Translations under genes and position numbers: made by a program
The notes under the pieces: generated by a model
What the model saw: the letters and a program-made list of their open reading frames with translations, nothing else
What the model was told of the DNA's origin: nothing
Databases searched by the model: none
Assembly (NCBI RefSeq): GCF_020520425.1
Contig: NC_079491.1
Coordinates: 9,163,143 to 9,227,142 of the forward strand
Direction: 5' to 3'
Origin: Spinacia oleracea
Lineage: Eukaryota; Streptophyta; Magnoliopsida; Caryophyllales; Amaranthaceae
Length of the DNA: 64,000 nt
Part shown: positions 1 to 10,077 of the stretch, in pieces
How positions within the stretch are numbered: position 1 is the stretch's first letter
How the letters are laid out: each line of letters begins with the position of its first letter

Positions 1-186
1 AAAATCAACTCGGAGGAAGTACATTATGCTTATAGTTATGCTTATAGTACAGAGTACTAGCTAGACTAATAGCACTTATGTTAAGCATTTCGTCTAACGA
101 AGACAATTAAAACGAAGACAATTAAAATGAGGCATATATTATGAAACAGACACCCTTAATTCAAAGGAAGGTCAAGGAAGTTGTAC

Positions 187-238
187 CTATGGCCAAGACA
201 AGCATGAAAGCAAGAACAAAAGCTACAAAGGGCTTCAT
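187..238 (-). CDS. Plant defensin, exon 1 only (gene cut by window edge)
   Basis: The minus strand from 238 reads MKPFVAFVLAFMLVLAI plus one base, then a GTAC splice donor (186-185). Exon length (52 nt), intron phase (1) and the M-x-P-F start match exon 1 of the complete defensins at 5216-6824 and 13083-14278, so this is the hydrophobic core of a secretory signal peptide. Exon 2 should lie beyond position 1, because introns in this family run 0.5-1.4 kb here and 1-186 shows no cysteine-rich exon. A TATA-like TTATAAAAG lies about 110 bp upstream (346-354). The paralogue at 5216-6824 has the closest signal peptide (MKPFVVFVLVFLLVLAS). Whether the full gene is intact cannot be seen. Confidence 0.8.
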
Positions 239-345
239 TGCAACTTGAACTATTTGATAAAAAAAATTCAATAATAATTAGGAAAATATATGGTGTGTTT
301 TTTTTGTTTTGTTTTGATTTGGTGATGAAAACAGACACAAAGCTA

Positions 346-354
346 CTTTTATAA
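346..354 (-). promoter_or_regulatory. TATA-like box of the edge defensin
   Basis: TTATAAAAG on the minus strand, about 110 bp before the ATG at 238, similar in spacing to the other cluster genes. Confidence 0.45.
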
Positions 355-539
355 GGGAAGATGGTGTGCATGGCAATTGCCAAATGGTGCTTTGGTGCAA
401 ATACCAATGCCTAAATGAAGCTACACGTACATGTTACAGATCTCATGAATCACCATGACTATAAATGTGACACGTTCTTTTTCCTAATATTTAAACTTCG
501 TACAACCTTTTTAAACATAATTCTCGGCTTTTGGGTGAG

Positions 540-1075
540 TTCGGTTTTTTTTAATCGGGCCGGGTCTGGTTCTCGTCATGATTTCGGATCAATATTGGAT
601 CGGGTCATATAGGATCAATTCGTATCAGATCGTTCATATCGGATCGAGTTTTCGGATTATATCAGATTTTTTTGGTTAGATCGAGTTTTTGGGTTAATTG
701 GATCAAATTTTTTGGATTTTTAGTTTTGATTAGGTTGTTTCTTTTTAGATTTGGTGGTCACTATCATAATATTAACAAAATCTTTTTCCTATAATTCAAA
801 ACAGTATAAATTAATAAAATGAAAATTATAATAAAAAAATTTAAATAATATTCGGTTTCGGGTGAAGATCTTTTTGGGTACTTTGGTTCGGGTCATTCGG
901 ATATCTGGTCATTTCAGGTCAAATCATTTCTGGGTCAGTTTCGGTTTCGGGTCGGTTCTGTTTAGTTTTCAGGTTAATTTTGGGTCGTCGCTTCAGATCA
1001 ATTTCGGGTTACAGATCAGATCAATCGGGTCAGTTTTTCGGGTTTGGGTCAGATTTGCCAGGTTTAGTTGCAGCT
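540..1075. repeat. Degenerate GGGTC-rich repeat tract
   Basis: The stretch repeats short variants of TCGGGTC, GGATCG and TTCGGG at irregular spacing. Similar tracts occur at 24361-24750, 30537-30930 and 42360-42990. No gene is visible. It looks like the decayed interior of a transposon or an old minisatellite. Confidence 0.55.
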
Positions 1076-1357
1076 CCCCCAAAATTTTGTGTTTTATTGT
1101 ATAAATTGCATACATGCTACATTGTTTAATTTTTCTACTGTCCTTTTTCTTAAAATTGTTCAAGATCCATCACTGATCACATGGTCATACATATTAGGTA
1201 ACCCCGTGCCTTTCATCGACAAACATAGTTAGCGTATATTATGTACCTTATACGGAACTTCTATTCAAATTTGGTTTAAAATAAAATTTACTCTAATTTG
1301 TGGGCTAAGTATGAACAATGGTACATAATGAGTATGGTGAGCACCTAAAATAACATA

Positions 1358-1613
1358 CTTCATCCGTTCCAAAAATGTCGCACCATTTGTTTTTTACACT
1401 ATTTACACTATGATTTTGGCAATTTTTTGTAATTCGTAAGTAAGAAAATTTTAGTCATGTGGGGTTATATTAGATTTGTATCGATATATATATTTTCTTA
1501 ATATTATTCTTTTTATAATTTTTACTTGCACACGGTTTGTGATATTAAGAGTCAAAGTAAAGGTTAGAGAAGTAAAAGTCAATCATAGTGCGATATTTTC
1601 GAAACGGAGGAAG
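1358..1613. mobile_element. Stowaway-type MITE
   Basis: About 256 bp with terminal inverted repeats starting CTTCATCCGTTCC and ending GAAACGGAGGAAG, flanked by TA on both sides (1356-1357, 1614-1615). This is the CTCCxTCCGT signature of plant Stowaway (Tc1/mariner) MITEs. The interior is AT-rich and non-coding. Confidence 0.8.
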
Positions 1614-2020
1614 TATATACACATGTAAAAGAAAATTACAACAAAAGAACATGCAATATGTTAATTCACTTTTTATTAAAACTCATGTTTATTTTACGTT
1701 AGGTATGTTCTTTAAGTTATACTTATATTTTTAGGGTGCATTATAGCTCCTTGTACACCATGATCAATTATCTAAAATGCGATTAACTCTAGATCATAAT
1801 GCGTAGTACTCCGTAGTAATATAGGGTATTGCTATTAGGATTTAAGAAAGGCTCATACGAAGTATGAAAAAATGGTGAATCAAGTTGGGCTTAAACTTGC
1901 ATCAGCTAGCCCAACAGTAGACAAACTTTTTTTGTTTGAGACAGTAGGCAAACTTTAAATATACTCCTTGATTCGACTCGTTTACATCCCCACACTTGAT
2001 AATTAATATAGGTTGTCAAA
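1614..2020. other. AT-rich intergenic DNA
   Basis: No gene or clear element is visible between the Stowaway MITE and the SINE. Confidence 0.4.
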
Positions 2021-2138
2021 AAGAGTAATGGGTAGCTCAGTTGGTTAGAGCTTTCATTCCGGTTCCAGGTGATCATGGGATCGATTCTCATCCCCGCCTT
2101 TGTGGCTCATTCGCACCAAAAAAAAAAAAAAAAAAAAG
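2021..2138 (+). mobile_element. tRNA-derived SINE with 11-bp target duplication
   Basis: A tRNA-like head (A box TAGCTCAGTTGGTTAGAG, B-box-like GATCGATTC) is followed by a short body ending GTGGCTCATTCGCACC and a long A tail. The element is flanked by AGGTTGTCAAA at 2010-2020 and 2139-2149, as expected for LINE-driven insertion. The same 3' end appears in a truncated copy at 30033-30085 and on the minus strand near 56362-56478. Confidence 0.85.
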
Positions 2139-2476
2139 AGGTTGTCAAAGCCCAAACGAAGTATAAAGGAAAATTAACCGTGAAACATAGTCGTTATCAC
2201 CCTACTTCAAAGTATTTACCAAAATATAAAATGAAAATCTCAACTGGGAGTGATGCAGCCCATTGAGGTACCCATGCAAACTCTCGCGGAAGATTAATCT
2301 ACTCGGCGAACGGGGTGGGAACTCCTCGTAGTAGAACAATAAAAACCAAGATATAAAATGTTTCCGTCAATATTATTAACCAAAACATAGATCCTCTATT
2401 GATATTAAAATTTCTTATTTTATTCCCTAAGATAAATTAGGTTATAATCTTGAAAGAATACTATTCCGGCGTTGAC

Positions 2477-3084
2477 AACTTTATGCAAGCCGTTCTCTCC
2501 CTCCTCCCCCTCTCAAACCCTAGCCTCCATTAGTGAATTTCGAAGGGGCTTCCATCGATCTTTATCGGTGGAAAGCCCCGATCTTTTTATTTTGTTGTTC
2601 TTTCTTTAATTTTGTTTGTTTTGTAGGGTTTTAATAATACTTCCTCCTTGTGCGAGGAACTCTTCTCCCTCGAAAGACAGGGTTTTTCTTCTCCTTTTAG
2701 GGAGGATTTTTCTTAGGATTAGAGAATCCTATATTTCTGGTGTAAGAGGGAAGAATATTATTAATTTCGCTGGAGAAATTGATTCAACGATGAAGATTTG
2801 TGCGGTGTCGCAGCAGAAGTCAGTTCTACGTCTACAATCAATTGAATCTGATTTAATTCAATATCAAAACTACAACAGATCAAAAGACCCCCTCGTTGAA
2901 GTTTGTATCAAACAACGATGTGTTAGAGGGTATACAAGATGTTCGACGCGCGGTGATCGTAGTTTTGCAGAAAACGAGTTTTATTTGATTCGATTTGTTA
3001 TGTATTTGATAGATTCAGATATCTTTTGTAGATGTCGTATGAGTTTTTATTAATAAATTAATTTTAGTTTCAAAAAAAAAAAAA
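2477..3084 (+). mobile_element. Retroposed sequence with poly(A) tail and 12-bp target duplication
   Basis: About 608 bp bounded by TCCGGCGTTGAC at 2465-2476 and 3085-3096, with a 3' A-tract after TTAGTTTC. The 5' part is pyrimidine-rich (CTCTCAAACCCTAGCC). A 145-codon frame (2616-3053) covers most of the element but resembles no family I recognise and has no cysteine or membrane pattern. It could be a short non-autonomous LINE or a retroposed transcript. The insertion sits in the outer end of the left inverted repeat of the Mutator-like element that follows. Confidence 0.7.
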
Positions 3085-3529
3085 TCCGGCGTTGACCTTC
3101 ACGTGCACGGCAAGTGACCCCATATTGAGATTTTTTAGGTTTTCCCTCCAAGAATTTCCCCCCTTTGGCCCCTTATTCCTCTTAACTAACTGAGAAACAT
3201 TATAAAAAAAATCGATATTCTCTCTTCTCTTGATTGTCTTCTTCCCCATTTTTTTCCTCCATTTTTTCTTCAATTCGTTTTCTGTCGTGTAATGAAAAAA
3301 AAATCGCTCATCCCCTTTGATTTTTATAGAATTCGTACAAAGTAACAGTGAAAGCCCCAAATTTTTTCGTCCAATTTATCCAATTTGTGAATCTTGGGAT
3401 AAGGGTTTATATGCTAATTAATTTCTTGCTGATTCTTTTATACAAAATGAATTTCTTGTTGATTTTTTTATACAAGAGTAAGTCAGAGTATGAAACAGGA
3501 GGAAGATCTTATGCATTCTCAAGGACTAG

Positions 3530-3751
3530 CGCGCATTTGTATTAGCGAGCTTCAATTCAAGCTCTCATACCCCAAGCAGGACGGGGACTACAAACAGCTC
3601 TCATACGTCAAGTGGGACTGCGACAACGCATGGAAGGACCTGCCCCATACCATCAACTAGTGGTCCTCTTGAGGACATGGATTATCAGACATCGTTCATG
3701 AGAAGAATAGTGCACAAGTCACGAGAATTGCGCCAACTAGGAGATGATTAG
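3530..3751 (+). pseudogene. Possible captured gene fragment inside the Mutator-like element
   Basis: A 73-codon open frame without ATG lies in the core of the element. It is distinctly more GC-rich than its surroundings. The translation has a Ser/Thr-rich stretch (SSSHTPSRTGTTNSSHTSSG) followed by a charged segment beginning EDMDYQTSFMRR. An overlapping frame (ELQFKLSYPK and onward) is also open for about 38 codons, so the true frame is uncertain. I do not recognise the protein. Acquired gene pieces of this sort are typical of Pack-MULEs; this is an inference. Confidence 0.3.
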
Positions 3752-3940
3752 AATTATGATGAAACTAGTAACATAAGCAACTCCTGAGTCCTGACTCGTT
3801 AAACCCCGAGGGTTATTTTGTCTCTGCAACCTAACTTTGGAACAGGCTTTTACATTCGGTACTTGCAAGTTTATGGAATAAGAATTTGCTATCTCTGTCA
3901 ATTTAATTCTAAAGATTGATAATAAAAGTATCAAGTTATA

Positions 3941-4201
3941 CTTCCTCCGTTCCGCAATAGATGCATCGTTTCTCTTTTGAACACTATTCATAAACTAAAT
4001 TTGACAATTATTCTTTCACATTATGTAAAAACAAACATAGTCAAGTGAGATATTGTTAAATTCGTATCAATGCGAGAATTCCAAATATCAATTTTTTATA
4101 ATTTTTACTTACACGCAATTAGAGATATTAATGTTCAAATAAGCATGTTGGGATACGTGAAAAAAGAAATGATGCATCTATTGCGAAACGGAGCGAGGAA
4201 G
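3941..4201. mobile_element. Stowaway-type MITE (nested)
   Basis: About 261 bp with ends CTTCCTCCGTTCCGCAATAG and its near complement, flanked by TA (3939-3940, 4202-4203). It lies inside the Mutator-like element. Confidence 0.8.
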
Positions 4202-4542
4202 TATTTCATTTTGATTAGGCGGAAGGTTTTGGAAATTGTTTCCATGAGCTTTATTGAAATTATATAAAAGAATCATCAATGTAGTGTCCTAGTAAGCGCA
4301 TGAAATACCACGAAAATCAAAGGGGATTGAGTGATATTTTTTTTATTACAATACAAAGAACGAATTGAAGAAAAAATGGAGGAAGAAAATGGTGAAGAAG
4401 CCAGAGTTAAGAGAGAGAGAATACGATTTTTTTTAATGTTTCTTAGTTAGTATAAGGGGGGGAATTCTTGGAAGGAAAAACTGAAGAAAAAAAATCGTTA
4501 AATGAGGACACGTGCCGTGCACGTAAAGGTAAACGTCGGAAA

Positions 4543-5215
4543 ATTGGCTTTGATCGCTGAAACCGGATATTGGTCCCTATTCACAACAAAAACAATCTGA
4601 TTTGAGTCCTATCTCACAACTTTTTTTAAAAAAAAAGTCATTTGTCACAATTTTTAGATTATAAAAGGTCATTTCTGACAAAAACTCCTTATAAAAGAAA
4701 TATAAGTAGGAAATTAATTCCTGTTATGACTCCATTCAAGCACATTTTATTTTATATCTAGCAATAAGTCAAATAACCTTATACTTCATATATACTAACT
4801 CCGTTTCACAACACTTGTGTCATATTCTTTGTTGGAATATTTCGCAATACTTACATCATTTTCATTTGTAGTTATTTTTTGGGTGAAATGTCTGAAATTA
4901 CCCTTTCTCGTTGTTTCCCTTAATAAATGGATTTACGTTTTCGATTTTTCTCGGACATGCATAAAAATGTTCAAACTTCAACCATTTACGTACCCACTTT
5001 ATTAATTATTTTGAAGAATTGAAGAAACGATACATATATTGACCCACTCCATTTATTATTGTAAAAAAAAAACGATACACATTAGTCGTACACTCGTACT
5101 CAGTTACTCCATCCAATATTAGTTGTTACATTAGTAGTTCGATGAAACATGACTATTAATTTTAGACGGAGAAAGTACAACATGAGTCATTTATTGTTGA
5201 TGAAGGGTAAACCCG
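4543..5215. other. Intergenic DNA, no gene seen
   Basis: AT-rich sequence. Isolated half-ends like CTCCGTTTCACAACACTTGTG (4799) and ACTCCATCCAATATTAG (5106) hint at decayed MITEs, but no complete element can be drawn. Confidence 0.4.
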
Positions 5216-6824
5216 TTAGCTTTTACAGCAAAGGCATCTTCGACGAAGGCCATGGCAATTTCCACCTTGAAATCCCTCGGACTTGCAAGTGGAGTCACAG
5301 TTCGAGTCTCTTGGACACATTCCCTTGTAAGTTTTACTAGGTATATCGCATTTCTTGCGCCTAAACAATCCAGCTTCTGCCACTTTTGGGCCCACCTCGT
5401 CTACACATCACACAAAATCAGCATAAAATTTGGTAATAATAGGCTAGTTAATTAAGATCTCGAGTTGAAACCGGTCATTAACATAATAACACCCCTAATC
5501 ACACCATTTGTTTTTTCCGGTATAGACAAGTAATATAAGAGCAACATCAGCGCCAAATCTTAAGATTTGAATTTTGCTGACATGGCATGTGACTCGCCTA
5601 GTCTTAAAAACTGACATATAAGTTTGTAACATTAAAATGAATTAGTCTTAACAAAGTTTTAAAATATAAATTTGTAGTATTGAAGTGGGTTAATCTTAAC
5701 AAAATTTTAACTCGAGTCAAAACTCAACTCTGAGTCTTGACTCACCTAGTCTTAAGAACAGACATATAAGTTTGTAACATTAAAGTGAATTAGTCTTAAT
5801 AAAGTTTTAAGATATAAATTTGTAGTATTGGAGTGGGTTAATCTTAACAAAGTTTTAACTCGAGTCAAAACTCAACTCGAGTCTTGACTCGAGTTAAAAC
5901 TCAATATGTAAGTTAATTAAAAAAATATATATATTAAGACGTCATATTATTTGAGATAATTTAAATGAGTTTGAAGGATGAAGAGCTAAATTTGGATGAG
6001 TCTGAAGAAGTCTTGACAAAATTTAGTTACGAGTAATTAATTATTAGTGAAAAGCTGACTTGGCATATAAACAAAGTCTTAAAATAAGACCCCTTTGATA
6101 TTGCTCTAAGACAAGACGAAAAATAGGGCAGACGTCATGATCTTAGATCTTGAGTATAGACTCTTTTAAATTTTATCAACTAAACTAGTTAGCAATTTAA
6201 CTACTGTGATACTGCAAAACAATATTTTAAGGATACTTTATTAACTAATTAAGTTAGTTGACATCTTTTCACAAAGACTATAATACTGCTAAACAACTTT
6301 TTACACGAATAGACTTTACCAACTAAGCTACTCAACATCTATCTGAGAGCACTATAATATTGCATGACAACATGACGTCATGATCTTAGATCTTGAGTAT
6401 AGACTCTTTTAAATTTTATCAACTAAACTAGTTAGCAATTTAACTACTGTGATACTGCAAAACAATATTTTAAGGATACTTTATTAACTAATTAAGTTAG
6501 TTGACATCTTTTCACAAAGACTATAATACTGCTAAACAACTTTTTACACGAATAGACTTTACCAACTAAGCTACTCAACATCTATCTGAGAGCACTATAA
6601 TATTGCATGACAACATTTTAAAGGGATCAACTTTACCAACTACATTCGCAAACACTATAACATTGCAGAATAACATTTTAAGAAGGTTTTATCAACTGAG
6701 CTAGTTAATATCTACTAGCACGTACTATAATACTGTAGAACAACAATTTAAGAGGAGTAGAGAATGATGTACCTGAGGCCAAGACAAGCAAGAAAACAAG
6801 AACAAAGACTACAAAGGGCTTCAT
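5216..6824 (-). CDS. Defensin, C-x-C-C sub-type, two exons
   Basis: Exon 1 is 6824-6773 (52 nt, MKPFVVFVLVFLLVLAS), the intron 5401-6772 (GT...AG, phase 1, 1372 bp) and exon 2 5400-5216. The product is 78 aa. The signal peptide should be cut after the A-E-A in EVGPKVAEA, giving a mature peptide starting GLFRRKKC. Cysteines are spaced C-x10-C-x5-C-x3-C-x9-C-x6-C-x-C-C, ending CLCCKS. The gamma-core GGNCHGLRRRC is present. Plant defensins are secreted, disulfide-stabilised antimicrobial peptides. Here the eighth cysteine directly follows the seventh rather than three residues later, as also at 40671-41437 and 44823-46101. An in-frame ATG exists upstream at 6890, but the MKPF start matches the paralogues. 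The intron holds two blocks of tandem duplication. Confidence 0.88.
5591..5890. repeat. 148-bp tandem duplication in a defensin intron
   Basis: The block starting GACTCgCCTAGTCTTAA at 5591 is repeated at 5739 with a few mismatches, and a third start follows at 5886. Each unit ends in alternating GAGTCAAAACTC/GAGTCTTGACTC palindromes. Confidence 0.8.
6131..6616. repeat. Perfect 2 x 243-bp tandem duplication in a defensin intron
   Basis: Bases 6131-6373 and 6374-6616 read identically by eye, starting GACGTCATGATCTTAG. Each contains, and is followed by, degenerate ~70-bp sub-repeats of the form CAACTAAGCTAGTTAACATCT ... ACTATAATACTGC ... AACATTTTAAG, running to about 6755. Confidence 0.9.
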
Positions 6825-6936
6825 GGACTTCCTTGACTTATACTTGAGCAAAAGAGAACTTCGAATTGATTTAGGAAAATAGATGAACACTATTTAACTT
6901 ATTTAGATTATGAATTAAACACTACAACTACAATTT

Positions 6937-6944
6937 ATTTTATA
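6937..6944 (-). promoter_or_regulatory. TATA-like box of the 5216-6824 defensin
   Basis: TATAAAAT on the minus strand about 115 bp before the ATG at 6824. Confidence 0.4.
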
Positions 6945-7079
6945 TGAGAAGAGATATTAGACAAATGGAGACGTTGGAACACTCTATGTGTTAACCAAGC
7001 TACACGTACATGCCATAACATCATATTTTGACACGTTTTTTGGTTCATCTTGAACCCATGTGAGATTGTGAGGTAGGCT

Positions 7080-7519
7080 TTGAAAAGGGATACTGATGCA
7101 CAAGTTTCTAAACAAGTGAAAATTGTTTTCTAATTGCTGAGAATTAGTTCGCTCTAATGCCCGTAAAACGTCGCATCGTAAAATAAGGCTATAAAAGTAG
7201 TTAATTATTAGGTGTACTACGAATTAAAGTGAGTGTTCATAGATTGCAAGAATGGATTGTCCTCTTATCTTTGATAGGATATGGTGTTGTTGTGTAACAA
7301 GGCCTCTAGGAGAGTTAGATACTGTGAAAATGCATTGCCGTGCTCAGAATGGTTAAGACTTAACCTTCTGTAAAAGTTTAACAGTTGAACTTAGTAATCC
7401 GAGAAACACTTCTGGACCTAATAAGGATGGCTTGGATCTTACCTTATGTTCAGCAAGTAACACTAAGCGACAAATAAAGGAATGTGAATGCACACTTGTC
7501 TGAATGACAAGTGGGAGAC
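7080..7519 (+). mobile_element. 3' end of copia-type retrotransposon interior (truncated)
   Basis: Non-coding sequence leading into an LTR, with a purine tract AAGTGGGAGAC (7509-7519) directly before the LTR, as expected for a polypurine tract. No intact pol frame is present. The left limit is uncertain. Confidence 0.5.
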
Positions 7520-8520
7520 TGAAGGAAATGTGTCATTCATCCAAGGTGCATTAGTCTAATATCAAGGTTCAGATTAATTACAAACAATTAATTCAGTGAG
7601 ATCAAGTGATCGGAACAGCTAGCTGGAGCAATGCTTCCGATCAGTGAGTTCTAATCTATATTAGGCTCACAGCTTACTCTTGACTGAACCTATAAGGTCA
7701 CCAATGGCATGTAACAGATCACCGTATTTAATGAATCAGAAATTCATTTAATAGCTTTTCGGGAATTAGTTTGGAAAAACATAAATATACGATATGACGT
7801 TGGATCGGAATCGTATATCGTATCGCGAATATTCATAAGCTAGACGAAACGAATAATCGCATCGTACAACGGTGATTCGTCAGGTACGATACGATAAATA
7901 ATAGCCGTAAGGCGTTGGTCACGAATACGAGCCGCAACGAACCTGTCGGCCCATCGAGCCAAGCGCGCATGCGCGCAAGGCCCAACGAGCCAGCAGCTCG
8001 CATGCAGCGAGAAGCCAGCCCGCAAGGCCGGCTATGTGCGCGCGTGGAGTGCAGCAAGGCAGCGAGCAAAGTAGTGAGGCCCACGGCTGCGATGCCCGCG
8101 TGATGCTATGGGCTTCGGTGTGCGTGTGTTGTGGCTGGTTGAGGCCTTGTGCCTTGGCCGGTCACATTATATACTAAGGGTTATAACTTATAACACACAA
8201 CACACAACTAATGTATTACCAACCCTAACCTAATTCTAATATTACGTAAGTTCAGTTTTGCCTTCGTTCATACTGTTTTTCCCAAAAAGCAAAACACTCT
8301 TGAGCATTGTCTAAGCTACGAATCTAAAGACGGATCTGAACGTGTCGGTGAACCAAATAGAGGAACGACGATTGGAGTTCTTTGTTCGTGTTCGTGAATC
8401 GATAAACTAGGGAAAACACGCTTCGAATGTAAGTTTGCTTAATCTCTACTTTATACATGCTTCCTGACTTTGGGGATTGTTCCGCACATGTTAATATGTA
8501 TTTAACTGTATTCCCCTACA
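7520..8520 (+). mobile_element. LTR of a copia-type retrotransposon
   Basis: About 1 kb starting TGAAGGAAATGTGTCATTC after a polypurine tract and ending CCCCTACA, so with TG...CA ends. It contains a GC-rich block (7925-8160), TATATACTA near 8168 as a possible promoter, and the CTTGAGC/GTTCGTG-rich U5 typical of such LTRs. It abuts Ty3/gypsy integrase sequence on its right, so it inserted into or recombined with an older element. Family assignment is by general appearance. Confidence 0.65.
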
Positions 8521-8920
8521 CGTTCTGTTACACCATAATACTTCTGGCATTAAATCTGCCCATTTTCCCTTATAGTCTTCCAATTTCTATTTTAATGCCG
8601 CCATGTTTTGCTTGTTAGTTGCCTCTGCCTGGCCATTGCTTTGAGGATGGCAGGCTGACGAGTGTGCAAACTTTACTCTGTATAGCCCAAGGAAACATTG
8701 TATTGGTACGGTGCACAGTCGAATTGTGTTCCATGATCAAAGATTGTTGCTTGTGGGAAGCCAAACCGTGTTATTATATTCTACCATATGAACTTTTTCA
8801 CCTAGTTAGCCGTTATCTTTGCCACTGGCTCTGCTTCGATCCACTTTGTGAAATAGTCAACTGCCACAATCATGAATTTACGTTCTCTTGTTGCCAAGTA
8901 AAATGGCCCAAATAGCCCAA
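8521..8920 (-). pseudogene. Ty3/gypsy integrase core, decayed
   Basis: Read on the minus strand, the sequence gives VAVDYFTKWIEAEPVAKI, then ITRFGFPQAIFDHGTQFD and, in a shifted frame, an NGQAEATN-like motif around CAAAGCAATGGCCAGGCAGA. These are the landmarks of the retroviral-type DD(35)E integrase core of Ty3/gypsy elements; the two aspartates are visible. Several in-frame stops and at least one frameshift show it is dead. An overlapping plus-strand frame at 8619-8915 is its antisense shadow. The fragment is truncated at 8520 by the copia LTR. Confidence 0.85.
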
Positions 8921-9371
8921 ATTTAGTGACACGAAAAATCCCAAAATTGACGTTTTGCAAACTTTGGGCTCTTGATTGATCTCAAGTCATAGAATCATAT
9001 TCATGTTCATTCAATTTGACTAGACTCGTTTGATCCATATCACATATTTACGGGGGCCAGGCGGGCCTAATGTTGAAAGGGTTTTGAGTTTCAAATTTGG
9101 TTTCAACTCCAAATGAATTTGTTGTGACTCAATTGGACGACACAATTTAGATGGTGTATATGTATCATGGTGCACACGAAGCATAATAAACCTTAAGAAT
9201 ACAAGTGTTTAGCTAAAAGAAGATTACCTTACATGAAAATAACATAATTTATTTATATTTACGGAGTATATTTTTAATTAAGTAAAATAACACAACGTAT
9301 ATTTCTAGATAACAAAAAAGTGAATAATATATCACACGTTCTTATGTCATATTATTTTCCTTGTGTACATA
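8921..9371. other. Intergenic DNA, no gene seen
   Basis: AT-rich sequence without a recognisable element. Confidence 0.35.
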
Positions 9372-9600
9372 CTTCCTCCATTTTTAATACTCGCAACGTT
9401 TAGATTTTTGACACTGTTCACAAATTCTACTTTGATTATTGTTGATGATTTATAAGTAAGATAAAAACATAATCATGTTGGATCTTGTTAGATTCGTCTC
9501 AATGTGTATTTCTAAAATATCATTTTTTCTATAATTTTTTACTTGTGCATTGGCATGCGTGAAAGTGATCAGCGTTGCGAGTAAAAATAAACGGTGGAAA
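9372..9600. mobile_element. Stowaway-type MITE, eroded right end
   Basis: Left end CTTCCTCCATTTTTAATACT; right end GCGTTGCGAGTAAAAATAAA then CGGTGGAAA. TA flanks at 9370-9371 and 9601-9602. Confidence 0.7.
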
Positions 9601-10077
9601 TATATTATTTGGGTGTACCATACTTAAGTCCATAGATTGACATGGCCATAGTGTTTGCCCAACACAACATGAGAGGTCGTTACTCGTTAGTGAGGCACGC
9701 CAGGCCGTGGGTTGTAAAAGACATCATTTTTTAATTAAGGTGCCCGTAGACACTAAACACGTTTTCGTATGAGTCGTGATGTGTATGGGCCTGCACAATC
9801 TGACTTGACGTCTTGGGCCGCTTGGCATGAATTTTCCTTGGCCCATTTTAAATTCGGACCAGTAAAACATGTGTTCCACTAGCCTCACACCTCACACCTC
9901 ACACCTCACACATACTAATCACTCCATTTATATCAAAGCACGTGATTATTGTTACCTTTCATAATCGTTGGATTCGTAGCCACTATCCTCGTGGCCTACT
10001 AGGTTAAAACTTAAAAGCCATTATATTCCCAAGCTCAAATGTAAAACATACTTCCTAATAATAACTAGTCTTTAGGC
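9601..10077. other. Intergenic DNA with a short CTCACAC microsatellite
   Basis: No gene is seen. Around 9885-9911 the octamer CTCACACC repeats about three and a half times. Confidence 0.45.

Larger units (their letters stand above)
3085..4542. mobile_element. Mutator-like element with ~240-bp terminal inverted repeats
   Basis: Sequence 3085-3324 is repeated in inverted form at about 4313-4542; both ends read inward from TTCCGrCGTTkACCTT then ACGTGCACGGCA. Shared blocks include TCCAAGAATT, AACTAACTxAGAAACATTA and TTTTTTCTTCAATTCGTT. Long terminal repeats around a non-transposase core suggest a non-autonomous MULE. A clear 9-bp target duplication was not found, partly because the left end was split by the retroposed insertion at 2477-3084. 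A Stowaway MITE (3941-4201) is nested inside. Confidence 0.7.

Noticed and set aside
1-186. Exon 2 of the edge defensin
   Set aside because: No cysteine-rich frame or acceptor with the expected continuation occurs on the minus strand, so exon 2 is presumed outside the window.
2029-2100. Possible functional tRNA gene
   Set aside because: It lacks a closing acceptor stem and is followed by a body, A tail and target duplication, so it is a SINE head.
5149-5455. Two plus-strand frames over the defensin exon
   Set aside because: Antisense shadows of exon 2 of the minus-strand defensin at 5216-5400. The same applies to frames at 22692, 28764, 35586, 40620 and 44829-45054.
8619-8915. 98-codon plus-strand frame
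   Set aside because: It is the antisense of the gypsy integrase remnant.
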